The position numbers and the translations under genes are program-made. Below are positions 15,368 through 23,063 of a stretch of 64,000 bases of DNA, in pieces. The stretch is taken from the NCBI GenBank assembly GCA_040772505.1, contig JAXGYA010000012.1, forward strand, positions 1 to 64,000. Direction: 5' to 3'. How positions within the stretch are numbered: position 1 is the first letter of the stretch; every line of letters starts with the position of its first letter. The notes beneath the pieces are model-generated. The model was not told where the DNA came from and ran no database searches. It worked only from the letters and a program-made list of their open reading frames with translations. This DNA is from Mariniphaga sp040772505 (GTDB lineage Bacteria; Bacteroidota; Bacteroidia; Bacteroidales; Prolixibacteraceae).

Positions 15368-17044
15368 ATGAAAAAAATAGGTTTGATTTTAACAATTATA
15401 TTTTTAGGGCAAATTATTCAATCTTGCTATGGTGATTTTGATGAAATGAACGTGAGTCCTAATAATGCAGAGGAAGTTTCGCCAAATTATCTGCTATCGT
15501 ATGTTATTTCAAGAACAACGATGCAATTTTATGATTTAACTAATGAACATAGTGACATTTCTGGTGCAATTCAATATGTCCAACGAGGAACCGAATATCA
15601 AGCAGCAAGACAAAACTGTTATCAATGGAATAAAGGTTATTGGGGTGGATATTATGATATTTTAAGGACCAATCAGTTAATGTATGAGTTGGGAGAAAAA
15701 GAAAACAACCAATTCTTTATGGCTGCATCACTGATAATGAAGTCATTCACTTTTGGTCTGATAGCAGATCTTTTTGGGGATTGCCCTTATTCTGAGGCAT
15801 TGCAAGCCAATGTCAATTTATTGTTTCCAAAGTTCGATGAACAAAAAGATGTTTACGAAGGAGTCTTGACAGATTTGAAAACAGCATCAAAAATTCTTGA
15901 AGGATTGGATTCAAAATTGAGCGTCTTGCCATCAGCTGACCTTTTTTATGGTGGCGACAGAGACAAATGGATAAAGTTTGCCAACTCGCTTAGATTGAGG
16001 TATTGTTTGAGGTTGCACAACAAAAAAGATCAGCTCAGTATAAATATAGTAAGTGAATTCAATGATGCTGCAAGCAAGGTTTTTGGAAGCAATGCAGACA
16101 ATGCAACCTTAATTTTATTGGGTTTATCAGGTGAAAACTCCGCTATTGGTGGTCCTATCAGGTCTTCAAATAAGCCATATGCATTTAAGCCCGGAAAGCC
16201 ATTGGTTGATTATTTAAAAGAAAGAAACGATCCGAGGCTTCAACGTTGGGTGAATCCGGTAGAAAGGAAATGGGATTTTAATGCTTCTGAAGAAACTACA
16301 ATCGATTACATCGATATTTTTGGGAATAGCTTTCAAATGACAATTTTACCAACTGATGATACAAGCCTCGACACTTCAGTTTATGTGGGACTGCCTATAG
16401 GATATGATGATCTGGAATTTTTAGGAAATTACAACAGAGGTGATGGTGCTAGAGATTACCCTGATGAAAGAAGCGCTTATATTTCTTATTTAGCACCCAT
16501 ATATTTTGAAAACAGTAATGAATTCGTTAACCCGTCTTTAATTACTTATGCAGAAGTTGAATTTATTTTAGCTGAAGCAGCTTTATTAGGAGGTTATGGA
16601 GTGACGAATGCAGAGGAGCACTACAAAAAAGGAATTAAGGCATCAATGGAACAGTATAAAATATTGTCGGAAGCCGAGGGGTTTGATTTTGAAGCATTCT
16701 ATAATCAGCCGGCAGTTAGTTACAGCAATTCTGCAATAGCCAACAAGCATGAACTTATCATGACACAAAAGTGGATTGCCCTTTGGTTACAGGCTGAACC
16801 TTGGTTTGACTGGAGAAGGACCGGATATCCAGCCTTTGAACCGGCTGCAAATCCTGCTTATGGCCCTGCATTGCCTTTAAGGCTTGCTTACCCGGAACCA
16901 TTTGCTGATCCTCAATATGTGGAAAAGTATGAAGAAGCGGTTAATAGATTGGAAAAAACCAATTTTGTCCCTTCCAATCAATCAAAAGATCATAGTTACT
17001 CAAAAATCTGGCTTATTCAGGACACAGGAAAACCCTACAATTAA
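15368..17044 (+). CDS. SusD/RagB-family nutrient-binding outer-membrane lipoprotein
   Basis: SusD proteins form the lid on SusC and hand over substrate at the cell surface. The 558 residues begin with a lipoprotein signal whose lipobox cysteine is C20 (IIQSCYGDFDEMN). The early text NVSPNNAEEVSPNYLLSYV and the C-terminal LRLAYPEPF and NFVPSNQS resemble the SusD-like_2 branch rather than the starch SusD branch; TPR-like helical repeats fill the body. It follows susC by 9 bases and is closed by the terminator at 17070-17125. The ligand is unknown: no glycosidase or peptidase lies in the same transcription unit. Confidence 0.92.
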   Translation: MKKIGLILTIIFLGQIIQSCYGDFDEMNVSPNNAEEVSPNYLLSYVISRTTMQFYDLTNEHSDISGAIQYVQRGTEYQAARQNCYQWNKGYWGGYYDILRTNQLMYELGEKENNQFFMAASLIMKSFTFGLIADLFGDCPYSEALQANVNLLFPKFDEQKDVYEGVLTDLKTASKILEGLDSKLSVLPSADLFYGGDRDKWIKFANSLRLRYCLRLHNKKDQLSINIVSEFNDAASKVFGSNADNATLILLGLSGENSAIGGPIRSSNKPYAFKPGKPLVDYLKERNDPRLQRWVNPVERKWDFNASEETTIDYIDIFGNSFQMTILPTDDTSLDTSVYVGLPIGYDDLEFLGNYNRGDGARDYPDERSAYISYLAPIYFENSNEFVNPSLITYAEVEFILAEAALLGGYGVTNAEEHYKKGIKASMEQYKILSEAEGFDFEAFYNQPAVSYSNSAIANKHELIMTQKWIALWLQAEPWFDWRRTGYPAFEPAANPAYGPALPLRLAYPEPFADPQYVEKYEEAVNRLEKTNFVPSNQSKDHSYSKIWLIQDTGKPYN

Positions 17045-17069
17045 ACAATAAATAAATTAACTCACTTTG

Positions 17070-17125
17070 AAGGTTGCCCGCAAATCCGAAACTTTAGTTT
17101 TCGGAGAAAAGGGCAACCTTTTTTT
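17070..17125 (+). terminator. Rho-independent terminator after susD
   Basis: AAGGTTGCCC (17070-17079) pairs with GGGCAACCTT (17111-17120); inside it TCCGAAA pairs with TTTCGGA. A run of T follows. It ends the sigma-fecR-susC-susD region and separates it from the symporter gene. Confidence 0.88.
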
Positions 17126-17232
17126 ATAAGAAACCCGGGCGTGAAAATTAAACTTGAATTTTACAGAATTTGCCATATTTAACAAAAAAACTAATTTAGC
17201 GACTCTGAAAAAGCTGATAAAAGTCCAAAAAA

Positions 17233-18459
17233 GTGAAATTTTTAAAAATTAAACTGCACTGGCAAATTTTAATTGCGTTATTTATTGCTGCTTTCTTCGG
17301 ATATTTCATCCCCGGAGGTGTCAGGTATGTGTCGTGGATGGGTGAAATTTTTCTGACTGCCCTGAAAATGATCATTGTTCCTCTGATATTCAGCTCAATC
17401 ATATCAGGTGTTGTCAGTATCGGAGGCGGAAAAAACTTAGGAAGACTGGGAGTAAAAACCATGCTCTATTATGTGTCCACCAGCCTGATTGCCATTCTCA
17501 CCGGGTTGATTCTTGTGAACATTATCCGCCCGGGCATTGGAGTTGACCTCAGTTTTACGGAACCTGTTGAGGGACTGGGAGAAAATTCTGTTGCGCTGTA
17601 TGACATTCTCATGCGGATAGTGCCTTCAAATATTGTTGAAGCAATGGCTAAAGGCGATATTCTGCCCATCATCTTTTTCGCAATTCTTTTCGGCATATTC
17701 ATTTCACACACTGCCGGTAAGCACAAAGAGGTGCTAACCACATTTTTTGATGCATTTTTTGAGGTGATGATGAAAATGACCCTGTTTATTATTCGTTTCA
17801 CTCCGCTTGGAGTTTTCGGTATCGTTGCCCATGAGGTTCACCGGAATTCCGGACAGTTAGGAACAATTGCAGGCAGTATGCTAATTTATATGCTGACAGT
17901 TTTTCTGGGCTTAATGATTCACGCTTTTGTCAATCTGCCGCTAATTCTCCGGTTTGTTGGAAGAGCAAAACCCTATCAGCATCTAAAAAATATGGTATCT
18001 CCCCTGTTGATGGCATTTTCTACCGCTTCATCAAATGCAACACTGCCACTCACCATGGAGACGGTTGAAAACAAGAGCGGTGTATCTTCCAAAATCACCA
18101 GTTTTACGATTCCATTGGGCGCTACCATCAATATGGACGGAACAGCATTGTATGAATGCGTTGCAGCCATTTTTATTGCACAGGTCTATGGTGTTGACAT
18201 GAGTTTCCTGCAGCAGATTCTGATTGTTGTAACCGCCCTGCTGGCATCCATCGGTGCTGCCGGCATTCCTATGGCGGGACTGGTGATGATTACCATAGTT
18301 CTGACTGCTGTAGGGCTCCCTTTGGAAGGAGTCGGGCTCATTATCGCCGTGGACAGGATTTTGGATATGACCCGCACAGCCGTAAATGTCTGGAGCGATA
18401 CCTGTGGTGCAGTTGTCATTGCACGAACCGAGAAGGAATTAACAAACGTGGGACGCTGA
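17233..18459 (+). CDS. Dicarboxylate/amino acid:cation symporter (DAACS family, GltP-like)
   Basis: This inner-membrane protein of 408 residues has about eight hydrophobic segments plus re-entrant loops. Family motifs are present: the serine-rich loop STASSNATLPLT, the NMDGTA sodium-site segment and DMTRTAVNV near the C-terminus. The D-x-x-R-T-x-x-N pattern, whose arginine binds the side-chain carboxylate in GltPh-type carriers, is intact, so an acidic amino acid or C4-dicarboxylate is the likely substrate, taken up with sodium or protons. Translation probably begins at the GTG at 17233, because the first membrane helix starts within ten residues. It stands alone between the susD terminator and the next promoter. 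Confidence 0.92.
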   Translation: MKFLKIKLHWQILIALFIAAFFGYFIPGGVRYVSWMGEIFLTALKMIIVPLIFSSIISGVVSIGGGKNLGRLGVKTMLYYVSTSLIAILTGLILVNIIRPGIGVDLSFTEPVEGLGENSVALYDILMRIVPSNIVEAMAKGDILPIIFFAILFGIFISHTAGKHKEVLTTFFDAFFEVMMKMTLFIIRFTPLGVFGIVAHEVHRNSGQLGTIAGSMLIYMLTVFLGLMIHAFVNLPLILRFVGRAKPYQHLKNMVSPLLMAFSTASSNATLPLTMETVENKSGVSSKITSFTIPLGATINMDGTALYECVAAIFIAQVYGVDMSFLQQILIVVTALLASIGAAGIPMAGLVMITIVLTAVGLPLEGVGLIIAVDRILDMTRTAVNVWSDTCGAVVIARTEKELTNVGR

Positions 18460-18502
18460 CCACCCCTTTTAATTTCTCAGATGCTTAATTTGGTATTTTT
18501 TT

Positions 18503-18510
18503 TATTTTTG
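18503..18510 (+). promoter_or_regulatory. -7 box before the beta-lactamase-like gene
   Basis: TATTTTTG matches TAnnTTTG and lies 34 bases before the ATG at 18545. A TTTG at 18489-18492 is too close (10 bases) to be the -33 element. Confidence 0.4.
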
Positions 18511-18544
18511 CAGGAATTTTGTTCAATAGTAAGAATTTAACAAG

Positions 18545-19726
18545 ATGACTAAAAAAATTTTAATGTTGCCCGCTTTGCTTGTGGTTCTATTCAGCCTTCC
18601 CAACTGCAAAAAAAGTAAAAGTGATATCCTCCTCTACGACAGAAAGTACATTAATGAAATAAAAGCTGCACGTAAGGATGCTATTTTCTACATGTCGAGA
18701 AACACCATTCCGGGTGCTACTTTTGCAATTGCAAAAGATGGGAAAATAATCTATTCCGAAGGATTAGGTCTTGCTTCCAAAGATTTGAACGCTCCTGCCA
18801 CAAGAAAAACAAAATTCAGGATTGGGCAGCTCTCAGAGCTGTTCACCAACATAATTTACCAAAAGCTGACCGAACACGGAACATTGCACCCCGACTCCTC
18901 AGTGCAGTTTTATTATTCCGAATTTCCCGAAAAAGAATTCACACTATCCATAAAGGACCTTGTTGCACACACATCCGGTATCCGTATGCCTAAAGTTGAT
19001 GAAACCGACTGGAGGGGGCTTAATGTTTCTCTGGAAGCAGGACTGGAAAATTTCAAAAACGACTCTCTGGAATATCCTCCCGGATATTACATGGTTCCCA
19101 ACCGTTTCAACTATGATTTGCTGGGAATGGTTATGGAAAAAGCAACCGGCACAAATTTTTCATCACTCATAAAAGCCTATGTAACCGATACATTAGGCAT
19201 GGAAAATAGTACTCCCGACAATCCTTTCATCACCATTGAGGGAAGAACTCAGTTTTATGATCATAACTTCATTGCAGTAGTGGTCAATGCCACAACCCGC
19301 GATTTGCGCTATAAAATGCCATCCGAAGGCATGCTCTCAAATGCAGAAGACCTTGTCAGGTTTGGAAATGCCATCCTATTCTCCGATTACCTTACCGAAG
19401 AGACAAAAAGCAAATTGTTTGAACCGGTAACATTACCGGGCAATGCTCCCTCACAAATGGCAAACGGATGGATTCTTGTTGAGGATGCGAAAGGCAGAAA
19501 AATTTATGGAAGAAGTGGCAGTGTAACCGGAGGAAGTGCTGCGCTTCTGATCTATCCCGAAGAGAAACTGGTAATTGCTGCTGCAACCAACCTAACCTCC
19601 ATGTCTGACGATTTACCGGTTTTTACCATGGCTAATCACTTTTTCCCTGAGGAACAAGCTGAAGAAGCGATTTCTGCGCCGAAAGAAGAAAACAGTGAGG
19701 AAACCGGTTCAGAGGCTGGCAATTAA
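18545..19726 (+). CDS. Beta-lactamase-fold lipoprotein, probably catalytically inactive
   Basis: A lipoprotein signal (lipobox SLPNC, Cys at about 20) precedes a class C beta-lactamase/LACTB-type domain. Flanking landmarks are clear (FRIG, LVAHTSGI, NYDLLGMVMEKATG, MLSNAEDLVRFGNAIL, LIYPEEKLVIAAATN). The three active-site motifs are not: the SxxK tetrad after FRIG reads QLSE, the tyrosine of YxN is replaced in VPNRFNYDLLG, and the usual HxG reads GRSG. Family members hydrolyse peptides, esters or lactams with those residues, so this copy likely binds rather than cuts, or acts as a scaffold at the inner face of the outer membrane. The tail (EEAISAPKEENSEE) is acidic and disordered-looking. The family is clear; inactivity is inferred. 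Confidence 0.85.
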   Translation: MTKKILMLPALLVVLFSLPNCKKSKSDILLYDRKYINEIKAARKDAIFYMSRNTIPGATFAIAKDGKIIYSEGLGLASKDLNAPATRKTKFRIGQLSELFTNIIYQKLTEHGTLHPDSSVQFYYSEFPEKEFTLSIKDLVAHTSGIRMPKVDETDWRGLNVSLEAGLENFKNDSLEYPPGYYMVPNRFNYDLLGMVMEKATGTNFSSLIKAYVTDTLGMENSTPDNPFITIEGRTQFYDHNFIAVVVNATTRDLRYKMPSEGMLSNAEDLVRFGNAILFSDYLTEETKSKLFEPVTLPGNAPSQMANGWILVEDAKGRKIYGRSGSVTGGSAALLIYPEEKLVIAAATNLTSMSDDLPVFTMANHFFPEEQAEEAISAPKEENSEETGSEAGN

Positions 19727-19808
19727 TAACATTATTACCTAATTTTCAAATTGGTAAAACAATAAGAGATTAGCCCGCTATTTTTGACAAAAAAAACACA
19801 ACCGGCAT

Positions 19809-20765
19809 TCAAGATTCAGAAAAGAGGGATTCCACGAATTCACGTCTTCTGAAAATTTGCAGGTGTTCCATTTTTTCACCAATTCCAATGTATTTCACCG
19901 GGATTTTAAACTGATCGGAAATTCCGATAACCACTCCCCCCTTTGCTGTTCCATCCAGCTTGGTGAGGGCAAGCGCCGTTACTTCGGTTGCTTTTGAAAA
20001 CTGTTTTGCCTGCTCAAAGGCATTTTGCCCGGTAGAGCCGTCAAGTATGAGCAACACCTCGTGAGGTGCCCCCGGAACAATCCGTGACATGACACTCTTA
20101 ATTTTCGACAGTTCATTCATCAAACTTACTTTATTGTGCAAACGTCCGGCTGTGTCAATGATAACCACATCGGCATGGTTTGCTTTGGCGGAAGAGAGCG
20201 TATCATAGGCAACCGACGCTGGGTCGGATCCCATCTTTTGCTTAACAAGGGGAACATCCACCCGCTGCGCCCAAATCTCCAACTGCTCTATGGCTGCTGC
20301 ACGAAAAGTGTCTGCTGCGCCTAAATAGACCAATTTGCCAGCCTCCTTAAACTGATATGCCAGCTTGCCGATGGTTGTGGTTTTTCCCACACCGTTTACT
20401 CCAACAACCATAATTACATAAGGCTTATCGGTTTCAGGCAGGTCAAAATCGGAAATATCCCCGGAATTGTTTTCCTCCAGCAGCGCAACAATTTCCTCTT
20501 TCAGAATTGAATTCAGTTCATCAACGCCAAGGTATTTATCTCTCGCAATACGTTCTTCAATCCGGTCAATGATTTTCAAAGTTGTGTCAACACCCACATC
20601 GGAAGTAATCAGCACCTCCTCCAGATTATCCAACACCTCATCATCAACTTTTGATTTGCCCACAACGGCACGGCTCAGCTTCTTAAAGACGCTCTCCTTG
20701 GTTTTTGAAAGGCCCTCATCTAAGTTTTCCTTTTTATTTCTGGTGAAACTTCCAAATATTCCCAT
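19809..20765 (-). CDS. ftsY: Signal recognition particle receptor FtsY
   Basis: FtsY is the membrane-associated GTPase that receives the Ffh-ribosome complex. The chosen start (ATG at 20765, MGIFGSFTRNKKENLDEGLS) gives 318 residues, a short form without a long acidic A domain, as usual in Bacteroidota. The N helical domain is followed by the G domain with P-loop VGVNGVGKTTTIGKLA, DTAGRLHNK, TKLDGTAKGG and GIGEKMEHLQ. The frame remains open upstream to 20879, but that stretch contains the terminator of the ribosomal-protein genes and is not credible coding. Order L28-L33-DUF4295-FtsY is typical of the phylum. Confidence 0.96.
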   Translation of the reverse strand: MGIFGSFTRNKKENLDEGLSKTKESVFKKLSRAVVGKSKVDDEVLDNLEEVLITSDVGVDTTLKIIDRIEERIARDKYLGVDELNSILKEEIVALLEENNSGDISDFDLPETDKPYVIMVVGVNGVGKTTTIGKLAYQFKEAGKLVYLGAADTFRAAAIEQLEIWAQRVDVPLVKQKMGSDPASVAYDTLSSAKANHADVVIIDTAGRLHNKVSLMNELSKIKSVMSRIVPGAPHEVLLILDGSTGQNAFEQAKQFSKATEVTALALTKLDGTAKGGVVIGISDQFKIPVKYIGIGEKMEHLQIFRRREFVESLFSES

Positions 20766-20837
20766 CGACTTGCAAAATTTATGACTGCTAAAAATAGCAA
20801 TAATTTCCGGTTCCCTGGCAATGAAGTCCGCAGACAG

Positions 20838-20873
20838 AAAAAAAGCTTTCACCTGAAGATGAAAGCTTTTTTT
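20838..20873 (-). terminator. Terminator between the DUF4295 gene and ftsY
   Basis: AAAAAAAGCTTTCA (20838-20851) pairs with TGAAAGCTTTTTTT (20860-20873) over 14 bases with an 8-base loop. The symmetry allows function in either direction; here it closes the L28-L33-DUF4295 unit before ftsY. Confidence 0.75.
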
Positions 20874-20894
20874 GCTCATGCATATATTTCCTTA

Positions 20895-21047
20895 TTACTT
20901 TTGGAAATAGTTTGCCACTTCTTCGTTTACAATAATTTCTTCCTTAAAGGTGTAGGCTCCGGTCTCAGGTGATTTAATCATTTTAATCACTTTGGAGTGC
21001 CCTTTTCCTGTGCCTCTTTGCAATGTTGCAACTGCTTTCTTTGCCAT
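20895..21047 (-). CDS. DUF4295 family small protein
   Basis: This 50-residue basic protein (MAKKAVATLQRGTGKGHSKV to VANYFQK) is the DUF4295 protein found right after rpmG in Bacteroidota. Its position in a ribosomal-protein operon, size and charge suggest a ribosome-associated role, which is inferred from context only. Eight bases separate it from the rpmG stop. It is easily missed because of its length. Confidence 0.88.
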   Translation of the reverse strand: MAKKAVATLQRGTGKGHSKVIKMIKSPETGAYTFKEEIIVNEEVANYFQK

Positions 21048-21055
21048 AATTAAAT

Positions 21056-21244
21056 CTATTTAATCTCTTTATGAACAGTAACTTTTTTCAAAATGGGGTT
21101 ATACTTTTTTATTTCCAACCGTTCAGGTGTGTTTTTTCTGTTTTTCATGGTAATATACCTCGACATTCCGGGCATCCCACTCTCCTTATGCTCAATACAT
21201 TCCAAAATAACCTGAATTCTGTTGCCTTTTGCTTTTTTAGCCAT
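21056..21244 (-). CDS. rpmG: 50S ribosomal protein L33
   Basis: The 62 residues match L33, a small protein of the large subunit near the E site (MAKKAKGNRIQVILECIEH, then TMKNRKNTPERLEIKKYNP). Zinc-binding L33 proteins carry two CxxC pairs; only one cysteine remains here, so this is the zinc-independent form. It is cotranscribed with rpmB, 12 bases upstream, and the DUF4295 gene. Confidence 0.96.
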   Translation of the reverse strand: MAKKAKGNRIQVILECIEHKESGMPGMSRYITMKNRKNTPERLEIKKYNPILKKVTVHKEIK

Positions 21245-21256
21245 AATTCAGCTCCT

Positions 21257-21499
21257 TTATAATTTTTCGATTAATCCTTTTTCCTTTGCTTCTTTTACGG
21301 CAGCCACCACACCTTTTTTGTTAATGATGCGAAGCCCATGTGCCGATACGTTCAGAACCACCCAGCGATCTTCGTCGGGAAGATAAAATCTTTTTCTGAA
21401 CAGATTTACATTAAACCTCCTTTTCACACTGCGTTTCGAGTGGGAAACTCTGTTTCCTACCATCGCCTTTTTTCCAGTTATTTGACAAACTCGTGACAT
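21257..21499 (-). CDS. rpmB: 50S ribosomal protein L28
   Basis: The 80 residues are L28 (MSRVCQITGKKAMVGNRVSH, FNVNLFRKRFYLP, VSAHGLRIINKKGV). The start is the ATG at 21499; the frame remains open to 21532 but those residues do not belong to the family. Only one cysteine is present near the N-terminus, so the zinc site of C+ forms is missing. It is the first gene of the L28-L33-DUF4295 unit. No exact TAnnTTTG box was found upstream. Confidence 0.96.
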   Translation of the reverse strand: MSRVCQITGKKAMVGNRVSHSKRSVKRRFNVNLFRKRFYLPDEDRWVVLNVSAHGLRIINKKGVVAAVKEAKEKGLIEKL

Positions 21500-21727
21500 T
21501 GTTATATAATTTCTTGATGTGCAAACAAACACGTTATTTCAACGGGTTGCAAAGAAAAGATTTTTTTTATAAATAATCAAAATACTTTGCAAGTTTTCCA
21601 TAAACAATTAATATTCGAAAATAGAATCTACCCGATTATTCCCGAATCCTTAAAAATAGCTGATTTTTCAGGCATTGCCAAAATAACCGCCTCAAGATTA
21701 AATTAATTATTTAAATGGGGGTTGAAG

Positions 21728-21755
21728 AGAGGGACATTCGTGTCCCTCTTTTTTT
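21728..21755 (+). terminator. Terminator-like hairpin with TTCG loop ahead of the SpmAB gene
   Basis: AGAGGGACA (21728-21736) pairs with TGTCCCTCT (21741-21749) around a TTCG tetraloop and a T run follows. No plus-strand gene lies upstream for over 1.9 kb, so it must end a short RNA or act as an attenuator for the gene starting 30 bases downstream. The rest of 21500-21784 shows no coding signal. Confidence 0.75.
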
Positions 21756-21784
21756 ATTATCTTGCTGCCACTTTTTTAAAACAA

Positions 21785-23017
21785 ATGGCGCTAAACTATA
21801 TCTGGGTATTCTTTTTTCTGATCGCTTTTGTTATCGGATTGATACGGCTGATTTTTTTCGGTGATATGGAAGTTTTTCCAAATATGGTGAATGAAACTTT
21901 CGATATGGCCAAAACCGGATTTGAGATTTCACTGGGTCTTACCGGCGTGCTGACATTATGGATGGGAATTATGAAAATTGGGGAAAAGGGCGGAATTGTC
22001 AATCTGTTTTCACGAGTTATCGGACCTTTTTTCAACAAGCTGTTTCCCGGATTGGGCAAGTCGCATCCTGCCTACGGACCGATTATGATGAATATTGCCG
22101 CCAATATGCTCAACCTCGACAATGCCGCCACGCCCACCGGTCTGCAAGCTATGAAAGAGATGCAGGAGACAAACCCTGATAAAAACACTGCCTCTAATGC
22201 GCAAATCATGTTTTTGGTACTCAACACCTCCGGATTGACACTTTTGCCCATCAGCATTATGGTTTACCGGGCTCAACTTGGAGCCGTGAATCCGTCTGAT
22301 ATTTTTATTCCTATTTTGCTTGCCACCTATTTTTCCACTTTAGCCGGATTGGTTTCTGTTGCTTTGTATCAAAAAATTAATCTGTTAGATAAAGTTGTTC
22401 TGACTTACCTTGGAGGTATAACTATTTTTATCGCCAGTGTCATTTGGTATTTTTCCACCCTTGATAAAGAAGCAATTACACAGATTTCAACTGTTGCAAG
22501 CAACTTTATTCTCTTTTCGGTAATTATTGCTTTTATTTTAATGGCTCTTCTGAAAAGGGTGAATGTTTATGAGGCGTTTATTGACGGTGCCAAAGAGGGC
22601 TTTAAAACTGCCGTGAAAATTATTCCTTATCTGGTGGCAATTCTGGTAGCCATTGGCGTATTCAGAGCTTCTGGCGCAATGGACTGGATGGTTTCGGGTT
22701 TCACCTGGGTTTTTGAAAATATGGGAATCAACAGCGATTTCACTCCCGCTTTGCCCACCGCACTGATGAAACCGCTTAGCGGCAGCGGTGCCCGCGGCAT
22801 GATGGTTGACGCCATGACCACCTATGGCGCCGATTCGTTTGTTGCCCGCGTTGCAAGCACTGTTCAGGGGGCAACCGACACCACTTTTTATATTCTGGCT
22901 GTCTATTTTGGTTCTGTCGGCATTAAAAATACCCGCTATGCCGTGGTGTGCGGTCTGATTGCCGACTTTGCAGGTATAACAGCAGCAATTCTGATGAGCT
23001 ACCTGTTTTTCTACTGA
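21785..23017 (+). CDS. SpmA-SpmB-like fused nucleoside-recognition (Gate) membrane protein
   Basis: The 410-residue inner-membrane protein has two Gate (nucleoside-recognition) domains: one at about 40-180 (TGFEISLGLTGVLTLWMGI, ANMLNLDNAATPTGLQAM) like SpmA, the second at about 275-400 (EGFKTAVKIIPYLVAILVAI, MKPLSGSGARGMM, TDTTFYILAVYFGSVG) like SpmB. In Bacillus the separate proteins act in spore dehydration; in a Bacteroidota they must do something else, perhaps small-molecule transport. The ATG at 21785 follows the hairpin directly; the frame runs further upstream through the hairpin, which argues against an earlier start. Confidence 0.88.
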   Translation: MALNYIWVFFFLIAFVIGLIRLIFFGDMEVFPNMVNETFDMAKTGFEISLGLTGVLTLWMGIMKIGEKGGIVNLFSRVIGPFFNKLFPGLGKSHPAYGPIMMNIAANMLNLDNAATPTGLQAMKEMQETNPDKNTASNAQIMFLVLNTSGLTLLPISIMVYRAQLGAVNPSDIFIPILLATYFSTLAGLVSVALYQKINLLDKVVLTYLGGITIFIASVIWYFSTLDKEAITQISTVASNFILFSVIIAFILMALLKRVNVYEAFIDGAKEGFKTAVKIIPYLVAILVAIGVFRASGAMDWMVSGFTWVFENMGINSDFTPALPTALMKPLSGSGARGMMVDAMTTYGADSFVARVASTVQGATDTTFYILAVYFGSVGIKNTRYAVVCGLIADFAGITAAILMSYLFFY

Positions 23018-23063
23018 ATTTAATGCTTTTTGTCAGTTTTGAAAACTTCAATATCAAATACCA

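Noticed and set aside
20766..20879. N-terminal extension of FtsY
   Set aside because: It would read through a terminator hairpin and encodes no A domain; MGIFGSF is the typical start.
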